Source: Hanstruepera marina (lineage in GTDB: Bacteria > Bacteroidota > Bacteroidia > Flavobacteriales > Flavobacteriaceae). From it: a stretch of 64,000 nt of DNA. The notes under the pieces are model-generated. The model did no database searches, had not been told where the DNA came from, and was given only the letters and a program-made list of their open reading frames with translations. Below, piece after piece: positions 36,231 through 45,600 of this stretch. How positions within the stretch are numbered: position 1 is the stretch's first letter; each line of letters begins with the position of its first letter. A program made the position numbers and the translations under genes. The DNA lies in the NCBI RefSeq assembly GCF_019880635.1, contig NZ_JAINVX010000001.1, positions 1 to 64,000 of the forward strand, read 5' to 3'.

Positions 36231-37294
36231 TGAAAAGTGTATATATAAATAGTGTTGGGTCAATTTCTGTTCAAAAAACGTATGAAAGCAATAATTTTCT
36301 TGAAGAAATAGTTGAATATAATGATACCGTAATACCTGCCCAAGATCCTAATTATAAAGATTACATTCCTCCCGCTGCTGCCAGGCGTATGGCCAAGGGT
36401 ATAAAAATGGGCATTGTAGCATCAAAAATGGCACTGCAGGATGCAAGTTTAGAGCAAGTTGATGCCATAATAACTGGAACAGGTATGGGTTGCTTACGTG
36501 ATTCTGAAAAGTTTTTAAGTAATATTTTAGATAATGACGAGCAATATTTAACGCCTACGCCGTTTATTCAGTCGACTCACAATACGGTTGGTGGCCAAAT
36601 AGCTTTGGAATTACAATGTAAAGGGTATAACTTTACCTATGTGCATGGTAGCAATTCATTTGAATCTTGTTTAATAGATGCTAAATTACAGCTCGAACAA
36701 AACGAAGCCCAAAATATTTTAGTTGGCGGTGTAGATGAAATTGGCGAGCATACTGTAAAACTATTAAAATTAGTAGGCCAAATAAAAACAGAACCTGTTA
36801 ATAGTAGTGAGTTACTACTATCTAATACTAAAGGCGTTGTTTTTAGTGAAGGTGCTAATTTCTTTGTGTTTTCAAACCAACAACAAGCATCTAGTTATGC
36901 CGAAATTGTAGGTGTCGATATTTTTAACACCCTACCAATAGAATCTGTTTCTAATACAGCAGAAAGCTTTCTAAAAGACCATAATTTAAGTGTTAATGAT
37001 GTTGATTTAGTTATACTTGGTAATAATGGAGATGTTAGATTTGATGATTTTTACAACACATTAACTTCAGGCATTTTTAAAGAAACACAGCAAGCTTATT
37101 ACAAACATTTAAGTGGTGAATTTCATACAGCTTCATCCTTTGGGTTTTGGTTGGCTGCTAACATTTTAAAAGCGCAGTCGCTTCCAAAAGTGGTAAAACT
37201 TAATGATAAAAACACATCTCAATTTAAAAACATACTTTTATACAACCAGTTTTGTGGAGAAAATCATAGTTTCACTTTACTTCGTAAATGCTAA
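36230..37294 (+). CDS. Chain-length-factor-like KS subunit (no catalytic Cys)
   Basis: 354 residues from ATG 36230, which overlaps the upstream stop (TGATG); the longer frame reading back to 36197 is not needed. KS fold with EYIPPAAARRM-like DYIPPAAARRMAKGIKMG (about 44-61) and GTGMGCLRDSEKFL, but the nucleophile elbow reads TYVHGSNSFESCL around residue 140, without Cys, and the paired histidine motifs are absent. This fits a chain length factor that heterodimerises with the preceding KS. Confidence 0.85.
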   Translation: MKSVYINSVGSISVQKTYESNNFLEEIVEYNDTVIPAQDPNYKDYIPPAAARRMAKGIKMGIVASKMALQDASLEQVDAIITGTGMGCLRDSEKFLSNILDNDEQYLTPTPFIQSTHNTVGGQIALELQCKGYNFTYVHGSNSFESCLIDAKLQLEQNEAQNILVGGVDEIGEHTVKLLKLVGQIKTEPVNSSELLLSNTKGVVFSEGANFFVFSNQQQASSYAEIVGVDIFNTLPIESVSNTAESFLKDHNLSVNDVDLVILGNNGDVRFDDFYNTLTSGIFKETQQAYYKHLSGEFHTASSFGFWLAANILKAQSLPKVVKLNDKNTSQFKNILLYNQFCGENHSFTLLRKC

Positions 37295-38064
37295 ATTTTA
37301 AATCAATAAACATAATAACAATTGTTGTCTTTATAGGTTTACTAGTATTATTTTTGTTTTACTCCATATCACCTTGGTGGTTTGGTCTGCTGTTTTTAAT
37401 TTGGTTTTCAATTACCGCATTGGGTTCTGCAATTATAGGTTTGAATTATCACGTCGAAAGCTTAATCAATAATCCCGAAATTCAAGAAAACCATATCGCT
37501 ATTACTTTTGACGATGGTCCTCACCCAGAATTTACACCCCAAGTTTTAGCCATATTAAAACAGTATAATGCAAAAGCTACGTTTTTCTGTATCGGAAAAC
37601 ATGTAAAAGCGTACCCTAATGTTTTTAAACAAATTCTAAACGAAGGGCATACCGTTGGAAACCATACGTATTCCCACAATAATATGTTTGGTTTTTTTAG
37701 TACTAAAAAAGTAATTACTGAACTACAACAGACCCATAAAATTGTTAATGACTTAACAGGGCTATCGTTACAACTTTATCGCCCTGCTTTTGGAGTAACC
37801 AATCCAAGAATTAAAAAGGCTGTTAAAACACTAGCATTATATTCTATTGGTTGGAATAAGAGATCATTCGATACTACCTCTATTAGCAAACAGCAAATAC
37901 TAAATCGGATTACTAAAAACTTAAAACAGGGTGATGTTATTCTGTTACACGATACCAGTTTGAAAACAGTAGAGGTTTTGGAACAGTTATTGTTATTTTT
38001 ACAGCATAAAAATTTAAACGCAGTTACAATTAATGAACTTTTTAACATTAAAGCTTATGCGTAG
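37288..38064 (+). CDS. Membrane-anchored polysaccharide deacetylase-like (NodB) protein
   Basis: 258 residues. Two N-terminal hydrophobic helices (about 8-28 and 30-50), then a NodB domain: TFDDGPHPEFTPQV (metal Asp pair, about 70), HTYSHNNMFGF (metal His, about 127), RPAFGVTNPR and GDVILLHDTS. All key motifs of CE4 metal-dependent deacetylases are present, so it is likely active, on the periplasmic or cytoplasmic membrane face. Why an amide/ester deacetylase belongs in a pigment operon is unclear; hydrolysis of a lipid-linked or ester intermediate is one possibility. Overlaps the CLF gene by 7 bases. Confidence 0.85.
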   Translation: MLNFKSINIITIVVFIGLLVLFLFYSISPWWFGLLFLIWFSITALGSAIIGLNYHVESLINNPEIQENHIAITFDDGPHPEFTPQVLAILKQYNAKATFFCIGKHVKAYPNVFKQILNEGHTVGNHTYSHNNMFGFFSTKKVITELQQTHKIVNDLTGLSLQLYRPAFGVTNPRIKKAVKTLALYSIGWNKRSFDTTSISKQQILNRITKNLKQGDVILLHDTSLKTVEVLEQLLLFLQHKNLNAVTINELFNIKAYA

Positions 38065-38674
38065 GTTATGCTTTATTTTAATTCTAGTCAGTACAACAGT
38101 AATGGCTCAAACCCCATTAAACAATTCTGAATCCAGAATGCTAATAAAACGTGTTAAGGATAAAGCCTTAACAACAAAAACCATATTAAGCGATTTTACC
38201 CAATACAAGCATTTAGACTTTTTAACCAACGATATCATTACCCACGGTAACCTTTCATTTAAAGCTCCAGATTTGGTTAAATGGGAATATACCAATCCTT
38301 ATAGCTATTCCGTGATTTTTAAAAACGAAACACTGTATATTAACGATGAAGGCAATAAAAGTGAGGTTAACATTGGTTCGAGCAAACTATTTAAGCAATT
38401 AAACAATCTTATAATAAAAAGTGTAAAAGGTGATATGTTTGATGACTCTGAATTTGACATTTCATATTTTAAAAATGACAATCAATTTATTGTGCATTTC
38501 AAACCCAGAGATAAGAAATTTGCCAAATATATAAGTGATTTTCATATTTCATATAATCAAGATGGCGATGTAGAAGAAGTAAAAATGATTGAAGCATCAG
38601 GCGATTATACTAAAATTGTTTTCAGCAAAAAGGTTCTAAATAAGCCAATTGATAATGCGGTATTTAATAATTAG
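38057..38674 (+). CDS. LolA-like periplasmic lipid/lipoprotein carrier
   Basis: 205 residues from ATG 38057, which gives a clean signal peptide MRRLCFILILVSTTVMAQ; the ATG at 38033 would add eight residues. The mature protein matches LolA-like beta sheets: KTILSDFTQYKHLDFL, GNLSFKAPDLVKWEYTNPY and YSVIFKNETLYIND. LolA-like proteins are regular members of aryl polyene clusters and probably ferry the pigment lipid across the periplasm to the outer membrane. Overlaps neighbouring genes on both sides. Confidence 0.85.
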   Translation: MRRLCFILILVSTTVMAQTPLNNSESRMLIKRVKDKALTTKTILSDFTQYKHLDFLTNDIITHGNLSFKAPDLVKWEYTNPYSYSVIFKNETLYINDEGNKSEVNIGSSKLFKQLNNLIIKSVKGDMFDDSEFDISYFKNDNQFIVHFKPRDKKFAKYISDFHISYNQDGDVEEVKMIEASGDYTKIVFSKKVLNKPIDNAVFNN

Positions 38675-39263
38675 TTTGTTCGTTTGTTGTACAAGCTGTG
38701 CATCGTATCCCAAAAAACAAGGTTTATCTCCAATTGTTCATACTGCACAAACCGTAAAAAACTCCTATTTTTCTGACACAGCCAAAGATTATGTTTATAA
38801 AGCCAACATAATGGTTTATGATCATAATTTCAGTGGATTATTTATTGTAAAAAAAACAAGCACCAATTCCCACCGTGTGGCCTTTACTACAGAAATGGGG
38901 AATAAACTGTTTGATTTCTCTTTTACTGAATCAGATTTTAAGATTAATTATATTCTTGATGAATTAAATAAAAAAATGCTGATTAACATTTTAAAATCAG
39001 ATTTTCAAACACTTACACACGAAAACTTTAAGGTTAGTCAAGTATTTACTAAACAAGACGATTTAGTGTTTAAAAGCATGGTGAACAACAAACATTACTA
39101 CCTTTATAAAGAAAATGAACTCTATAAAATTATTAGAACAAATAAAACAAAAGAAAAAGTCGTGTTTACGTATTCAGAAATAAATAATAGTTTTGCAAAC
39201 AACATAATAATTGAACACAAAAACATAAAACTCAACATCACCCTTAAATCAATTTCGCAATGA
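38655..39263 (+). CDS. Outer-membrane lipoprotein of the pigment export set
   Basis: 202 residues from ATG 38655 (overlapping the LolA-like gene by 20 bases; a TTG two codons earlier is rejected). Lipoprotein signal MRYLIISLFVCCTSC with lipid Cys at about 15. The mature part is beta-rich (KANIMVYDHNFSGLFIVKK, NKLFDFSFTESDFKINYIL). It looks like a LolB-type receptor paired with the LolA-like carrier, in line with the lipoproteins (DUF3261-like) of aryl polyene clusters. The family assignment is inference. Confidence 0.75.
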   Translation: MRYLIISLFVCCTSCASYPKKQGLSPIVHTAQTVKNSYFSDTAKDYVYKANIMVYDHNFSGLFIVKKTSTNSHRVAFTTEMGNKLFDFSFTESDFKINYILDELNKKMLINILKSDFQTLTHENFKVSQVFTKQDDLVFKSMVNNKHYYLYKENELYKIIRTNKTKEKVVFTYSEINNSFANNIIIEHKNIKLNITLKSISQ

Positions 39264-39889
39264 AAAAATTCATTTTATCTTTTGCAGTAGTTATGATAAC
39301 AGCTGCATCGTTCTCTCAAGTAAAAGTTCGTCCAGGAATTAGAACCGGGTTAAACTTATCAACAGTTACCGATTTAAACAACTCATCTAGAAAAATAGGT
39401 GTTAACGGCGCTATTTTTGTGAACTTAAGATTAGGTGGATTTTATGAATTACAACCTGAATTCACTTACTCAAATCAAGGTTGGTCGCAAGATTTTCCTA
39501 ACATTGAGCCCTATAACGATCCTATTTATCAAAATAACAATAATGATGATGTAAGTGTTCATTACATTGGAATGGCGGTAACTAACAAATTCTATTTTGT
39601 ACCAAAAATAGGATTGCATTTTATAATTGGTCCTAGTATTGAAGTTAATGTGTCTGACAATTTGTATTATGACGATCTTACACCTGTAGACTTTGCACTG
39701 TTTGGTGGACTGGGTTACGAATTCCCTATAGGGCTTGGTATAGAAGCACGCTATAAGCAAGGACTAATTGATGTCCGTGACGGTTATTATGATTATTACT
39801 TTGATGACAACAACAACGACTATTACAATGGAAGCAATAAGTTAAATTCTGTTTTTCAATTTAATGTCTATTATAAATTTGGATGGTAA
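39260..39889 (+). CDS. Outer-membrane beta-barrel protein (PorT/OmpW-like)
   Basis: 209 residues; signal peptide MKKFILSFAVVMITAASFSQ, then amphipathic strands (GIRTGLNLSTVTDL, GGFYELQPEFTYSNQGW, KIGLHFIIGPSIEVNV, GLGIEARYKQGLIDV) and a final strand FQFNVYYKFGW ending in an aromatic, the BAM recognition pattern. An eight-strand barrel is likely. ATGA overlap with the lipoprotein gene. Perhaps the outer-membrane part of pigment placement. Confidence 0.82.
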   Translation: MKKFILSFAVVMITAASFSQVKVRPGIRTGLNLSTVTDLNNSSRKIGVNGAIFVNLRLGGFYELQPEFTYSNQGWSQDFPNIEPYNDPIYQNNNNDDVSVHYIGMAVTNKFYFVPKIGLHFIIGPSIEVNVSDNLYYDDLTPVDFALFGGLGYEFPIGLGIEARYKQGLIDVRDGYYDYYFDDNNNDYYNGSNKLNSVFQFNVYYKFGW

Positions 39890-40254
39890 TGTTATTAAAG
39901 AATTTTTACATTGTAAATAGCTTAAATTATGAGAATGGTCAGGCTAATGCTAGCATAACCATTAACAAAAACCATGTGGTTTTTAAAGGGCATTTTCCTG
40001 GAAATCCTGTAACACCAGGTGTTTGCATGATGCAAATCATCAAGGAATTATCAGAGCAAGTCCTAAACAAAAAATTATTTATGGAATCGGCTAGTAATGT
40101 AAAATTTATGGCCATTATTAACCCAGAAAAAACACCAGATTTACACTTAAATTTAGATATAAGTGAAACAGATTCTGGTTATCGGGTTAAAAATAGTACC
40201 ACTTTTGGAGACACTATGGCATTAAAATTGACAACAAATTACAAGGTCATTTAA
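39889..40254 (+). CDS. Hot-dog dehydratase-like protein (ApeI/FabZ family), Glu replaced
   Basis: 121 residues from ATG 39889, which overlaps the upstream stop as TAATG. Unlike the two hot-dog genes at 27175 and 27606 it has the catalytic-histidine motif GHFPGNPVTPGV, but the helix that supplies the catalytic Glu in FabZ (IEAMAQ) reads MMQIIKEL, with Gln in that place. It is therefore complementary to the other two and may form a heteromeric dehydratase with one of them. Confidence 0.85.
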   Translation: MLLKNFYIVNSLNYENGQANASITINKNHVVFKGHFPGNPVTPGVCMMQIIKELSEQVLNKKLFMESASNVKFMAIINPEKTPDLHLNLDISETDSGYRVKNSTTFGDTMALKLTTNYKVI

Positions 40255-40261
40255 AAATGTT

Positions 40262-40759
40262 ATGAAACACTTTTTTTTAATACTAATAGCTTATTCCTTT
40301 ATATCTTATAATATATCCTTAACAGAAGTGCGTGAGGCTTATAAGGCGGCTGCCAACGACAAAACTAAAGTTGAGGGCTTTTACAACATGTTGTCTGAAA
40401 TTACAAAAGAAGACAAAGGCGCTTTAGTAGCTTACAAAGGGGCTTCAATAGCTTTGCAAGCTAAATATGCTAAAACTATTAAAGAAAAAAAAGAAGGGTT
40501 TATCAATGGTATTAGCTACATAGAATATGCCATAAAAACTGACCCCAATAATATTGAGCCACGTTTTGTACGTCTAGGCATACAGGAAAATACGCCAAAA
40601 TTATTAAAATATAAGGACGCCATAGATGAAGACAAACAATTTATTCTTAAACAGTTTCAATATATTAAGTCCAAAAATCTAAAAGAACATATTCGCGATT
40701 ACATATTACAATCCAGTATTTTTTCAACAGAAGAAAAACAGCTAATTAAAAATCAATAA
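40262..40759 (+). CDS. Exported helical protein of unknown function
   Basis: 165 residues with a short hydrophobic leader MKHFFLILIAYSFISYNISL and a helical, Lys-rich mature part (LTEVREAYKAAANDKTKVEG, ALVAYKGASIALQAKYAK, INGISYIEYAIKTDPNNIEP). The spacing recalls one or two TPR-like hairpins. Similar proteins occur next to LolA-like genes in flavobacterial pigment clusters, probably periplasmic. Family not recognised. Confidence 0.65.
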   Translation: MKHFFLILIAYSFISYNISLTEVREAYKAAANDKTKVEGFYNMLSEITKEDKGALVAYKGASIALQAKYAKTIKEKKEGFINGISYIEYAIKTDPNNIEPRFVRLGIQENTPKLLKYKDAIDEDKQFILKQFQYIKSKNLKEHIRDYILQSSIFSTEEKQLIKNQ

Positions 40760-40765
40760 CTAAAC

Positions 40766-41419
40766 ATGAAACAACTAACCATCCTACTCATTCTACTTCT
40801 TAATATTTCAGTATTCGCACAAGACACCATTGTAACCTCAAATAATGAAGAAATTCCTGCTAAAGTTGAAGAAATTCACATAGAAACCATTTCATATAAA
40901 AAACCTGATAATTTAACCGGCCCTTCTTATCACATAAAAAAAACTGAAGTTTCAAAAATTATTTTTGAAAATGGTACAGTTGAAACTTTTGATGCAAAAC
41001 CTACAGAAGACAAAAGTGACATCTCATATGAAGAAACCCAAGCTTTTTTAGTTGAATACATTGGCAAATACTGTTATGATGACAATGGCTATCTAAAGAA
41101 CAAGTATGTAGCAAAGTTTGAAGGTGATTATTTACGATTAACCATCATGAACAAAAATCAAACAAAGGAATTGAGTTCTAACTTATACGATTTTAAAAGT
41201 GTTTATTCCTTTAAAAGACCAGATAACAGAGATAAAGAATTAGCTTTTATTAATTTACATGTGCCGTATTTGGCCAATAAAAAAAAGGACAAATGGGAGC
41301 GACTTAAATTGGTTATGAGTGTAAAAGGTCATGACAATGCAGAATCTATTGTTAACGCTTTAAAACATTACAACTACCTTCTAAAACAAAAAAGTAAAAA
41401 ACCAGGCCAAAAATTTTAG
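40766..41419 (+). CDS. Exported protein of unknown function
   Basis: 217 residues, signal peptide MKQLTILLILLLNISVFAQ. The first part (DTIVTSNNEEIPAKVEEIHIETISYKKPDN, KTEVSKIIFENGTVETF) looks like the short SH3-like/beta module that many Bacteroidota exported proteins carry, in which a polar stretch is followed by a repeat of I.Y.NG. The rest is polar and mixed alpha/beta. Role unknown; six bases after its neighbour, then the largest gap (79 bases) within the cluster. Confidence 0.6.
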   Translation: MKQLTILLILLLNISVFAQDTIVTSNNEEIPAKVEEIHIETISYKKPDNLTGPSYHIKKTEVSKIIFENGTVETFDAKPTEDKSDISYEETQAFLVEYIGKYCYDDNGYLKNKYVAKFEGDYLRLTIMNKNQTKELSSNLYDFKSVYSFKRPDNRDKELAFINLHVPYLANKKKDKWERLKLVMSVKGHDNAESIVNALKHYNYLLKQKSKKPGQKF

Positions 41420-41498
41420 ACGTTTTTATTTTCACAATCCCTTTAATTAAGCAGAAAATCAGTATTTTCGAACCTATAACAACATAAGGCGCTTTTAG

Positions 41499-42695
41499 TT
41501 GAATACTGAACTTGTAAGACAAAAAATTACAGACTTAAACGTTTGTATTATTATTCCAACATATAATAACGAACGCACTTTAAAACGCGTTATTGATAGT
41601 GTTCTTGAATACACCAACAACATTATTATAGTTAATGATGGCTCAACAGATTCTACCTCAACAATTCTAAAAGAATATGAAGGTATTGAGCAAATCCATT
41701 TTCAAAAAAACAGAGGAAAAGGTATAGCGCTTCGAGAAGGTTTTAAACACGCCATAAAGTTACATTACCATTTTGCACTTACAATAGATTCGGACGGCCA
41801 ACACTTTGCTAGTGATATTCCAGCCTTTATAAAAACGCTAGAAGAGCATAATGCTAACGACATATTAATTATTGGCGCCAGAAATATGGATCAAGAAGGC
41901 GTTCCTGGCAAAAGTAGTTTTGGTAACAAATTCTCTAATTTTTGGTTCAATTTTGAAACGGGAATTAAACTCCAAGATACACAATCTGGATTTCGGTTGT
42001 ACCCTTTAAGAGTTATAAAAAACATGACTTTTTTTACTACCAAATTCGAATTTGAAATTGAGGTTATTGTTAAATCAGCTTGGCGAGATATTCCTGTAAT
42101 AAATATTCCCATTCAAGTATTATATGACGAATCTGAACGCGTATCGCATTTCAGACCTTTTAAAGATTTTACCCGAATTAGCATATTGAATACTTGGCTG
42201 GTAATTTTGGCTTTGTTGTATTATAAGCCGAGACATTTTTTTAGAAATTTTAAAAAAAAAGGCTTTAAACGTTTCTTTAAAGAAGATGTTTTGGGCAGTA
42301 ACGACTCGCCCAGAAAAAAGGCCATGTCTATTGCACTTGGTACGTTTATTGGATTTTCTCCATTATGGGGTTTTCACACTTTTTTGGCCATTACTTTAGC
42401 TGTTTTTTTAAAGCTTAACAAAACCATATCGTTTGCATTCTCGAATGTCAGTTTTCCTCCTTTTATCCCTTTTATTGTCATTGCAAGCTTAAAACTTGGC
42501 GAGCTTATTTTCAATGAACCGGTTACCTATTCCATTTCTGAAGCACTTGATAATTTTGAAGGATTAAAAAATTTAAAACTCTATATAGTAGGCAGTTTTG
42601 CCCTTGCAATAATTGGAGCTGTTTTATTTGGCGGAATAAGTTATCTTATTCTTGAATATTTACAGAACAAAAAACAAGCTGCAGTAAATGGCTGA
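41499..42695 (+). CDS. Glycosyltransferase family 2 with DUF2062 membrane domain (TTG start)
   Basis: 398 residues. N-terminal GT-A domain: IIPTYNNERTLKRVI (about 16-30), VNDGSTDST, TIDSDGQH (metal Asp motif) and a QDTQSGFRLYPL loop as in polyprenyl-phosphate mannosyl/glucosyltransferases. The C-terminal third (about 265-395) has SIALGTFIGFSPLWGFHTFLA, the DUF2062 signature, and three to four membrane helices. No in-frame ATG before about residue 130, so TTG 41499 is the likely start. Flexirubins are not known to be glycosylated; the substrate is open. It overlaps the MMPL gene by 8 bases. Confidence 0.85.
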   Translation: MNTELVRQKITDLNVCIIIPTYNNERTLKRVIDSVLEYTNNIIIVNDGSTDSTSTILKEYEGIEQIHFQKNRGKGIALREGFKHAIKLHYHFALTIDSDGQHFASDIPAFIKTLEEHNANDILIIGARNMDQEGVPGKSSFGNKFSNFWFNFETGIKLQDTQSGFRLYPLRVIKNMTFFTTKFEFEIEVIVKSAWRDIPVINIPIQVLYDESERVSHFRPFKDFTRISILNTWLVILALLYYKPRHFFRNFKKKGFKRFFKEDVLGSNDSPRKKAMSIALGTFIGFSPLWGFHTFLAITLAVFLKLNKTISFAFSNVSFPPFIPFIVIASLKLGELIFNEPVTYSISEALDNFEGLKNLKLYIVGSFALAIIGAVLFGGISYLILEYLQNKKQAAVNG

Positions 42696-45600
42696 ATTAT
42701 TCTATAGAACATATCAACTCATAAAATCTAACACCTTAGTGAGTCTTTTAGGTTTTATAGCAATCCTTTTAGGTTTAATATTTTTAGCTTCAAGAATAGA
42801 GTTTGAAGAAGATATCACGAAACTTATACCAACTTCAGAACAAAATGCCGATGCCCAAAAAGTTCTTAAAACCGCAAATTTTGCCGATAAAATAATCGTT
42901 AATATCAGTCGTGAGCCTCATGCTTCAGTTGAAGACTTAACAGCATACGCCTCACAGTTTATTGATAGTTTAAATCAAAAATCCCGTAACTATTATACCC
43001 AAATTCAAGGTCAAATCCCTGAAGAATCAGTTTCTGAGGTTCTTAACTTTGTTTATGAAAATTTACCGCTGTTTTTAGATGCTTCAGATTATGCCACCAT
43101 TCAAAAAAAACTCAATAAAGACAGTCTTGAAGTTATAACCAGAGCCAATTACAAAGCATTAATATCTCCTTCAGGAATAATAGCCAAAGAAACCATTTTA
43201 AAAGATCCTTTAGGGTTATCTTTTATAGCTTTAAAGAAACTTCAACAATTAAGTTTTGGAGATGCCTTTATTTTAGAAAACGGCTATCTCTTAAGCAAGG
43301 ACAAAAATCATATTCTACTATTTATTACACCTAAACACAAATCAAGTGAAACTGCTGAAAATGCTGTTTTTGCCGATCAGCTTTATGAGTTAAATAGTGA
43401 TTTAAACTCAAGCTTTAATGGTAAAGTATCTAGTGAATATTTTGGTGGTGTTTTAATAGCTGTGGCCAATGCCAAGCAGATTAAGCGTGATATCCAGATT
43501 ACGGTTGGTATTGCCATGAGTATCTTGTTACTCATCCTGATAGTATTCTACAAAAAATTAAGTATTCCGTTAATACTGTTTACTCCAACAGCTTTTGGTG
43601 CTTTATTGGCTGTAGCGTTACTTTTTGTAATTCGCACAAAAATATCAGCTATTTCATTAGGGATAGGTTCTGTATTACTAGGTATTACGTTAGATTACGC
43701 CTTACATATTCTAACCCATATTAGAAGTAATAACAACCCAAAAATCTTATATCAAGAAATCACAAAACCTATTCTAATGAGCAGTTTAACAACTGCTATG
43801 GCATTTTTATGCTTGTTATTCTTAAAATCACAGGCTTTACAGGATTTAGGTATTTTTGCTGCTATAAGCGTATTAGGTGCATCCGTATTTTCTTTGATTT
43901 TCATTCCGCTTGTTTACAGAACAAAAGTGGATGGTTCTGGCAAGCAAACACTGTTGGATAAAATCGCCTATTATCCTTTTCATAAAAACAAATGGTTTAT
44001 TCTAGGTGTTGTAATGGTGTTAACAATAAGTGCTTTTACTTATAACAAAACGCAATTTAACAATGATATTTCACAATTAAACTATGAACCCCAAGAACTG
44101 CTTGACGCTCAAAACAGGCTAGATGCACTAACAAATATAAGTTCAAAGTCTATTTATTTAGTGGCTTATGGCAATAGCATTCAAGAAGCTATGACTGCAA
44201 ATGATAGCATATATTCTAAATTACAAAATCTGAAACAGAATGATGAAATTATAGACTATAGCTCAATTGGTGCCTTAATCCAATCTGATAAAAAGCAAAA
44301 AAACGCTATTAGGGCTTGGGAGGATTTCTGGACAGATGCTACTATTGAGAAAACAAAACTGCAACTTATTGAAAGTGGTGAAACTCTCGGTTTTAAACCC
44401 AATACCCACCAAAGTTTTTACAATCTTTTAAGCACGGATTTTAAGCCATTAAATTTAAATGAATACAGTACCATTAATACCATTTCAATTGATGATTATA
44501 TTAGCACCCAACCAGATTTCACAACAATTACATCATTGGCTAAGGTAAAAGACAATCAAGTAGAGAATTTATTGTATCATTTCAAAGGCTACCCTCAAAC
44601 ATTGGCTATAGACAGAAAGCAAATGAACGAAACCTTTTTAGGTGGGCTAAAAACCGATTTTAACCGATTGGTAACCTATTCTTTAATTGTTGTTTTAATA
44701 CTCTTATTATTGTTTTACCGCAGTGTTTCATTAACATTAGTTACGAGTTTACCCATTGCCTTAACTTGGCTTGTTACTATTGGCTTAATGGGTATATTAC
44801 AAGTTCAATTTAACATCTTTAACATCATTATTTCTACTTTCATTTTTGGTTTAGGAATAGATTACAGCATATTTATTACCAACGGCTTACTACATGAATT
44901 AAAAACAGGCGAACGTGTATTACCTACCCATAAAACATCAATAGTATTATCGGTAATCACTACCATATTAGGAGTTGGGGTTTTAATATTTGCCAAACAT
45001 CCAGCTTTGTATAGTATTTCGTTAGTTTCTATAATTGGAATATTATCGGCTGTTTGTTTGTCCTTTATTATTCAACCTGTAATATTCAAATTCTTTATTG
45101 GAAGTAAATCCAATAGGCCCTCGCCTATTTTAATGTTTATACATTCATCTATTTCATTTACCTATTACGGTTTAGGAGGCTTAATATTATCACTTTTAGG
45201 AATTGTTTGTATTAAAATTATTCCATTGAGTATGAAAATTAAGATGAAATGGTTTCACAAAATTATGTCCCGTTTTATGAAATCGGTTTTAGACTCCTAT
45301 CCATTCTTTAAAACACGCGTTCTAAATCCGCATAATGAAACCTTTGAAAAACAAGCAGTAATTATAGCTAACCATACCTCGTTTTTAGACATTTTGGCCA
45401 TTGGTATGTTGCATCCAAAAATAATTTTCTTGGTTAATGATTGGGTTTATAACTCCCCTTTCTTTGGTAAAGCCGTAAAACTTGCTGGGTTTTACCCTGT
45501 TTCAAGTGGCATTGAAAAAGGTGTCGATCACTTACAAAAAAAGGTAGAACAAGGATACAGTTTAATGGCATTTCCTGAAGGCACACGATCTTACACCAAT

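Noticed and set aside
39470-39760. 96-codon minus-strand frame inside the barrel gene
   Set aside because: No leader, antisense to a barrel gene with signal peptide and proper C-terminus.
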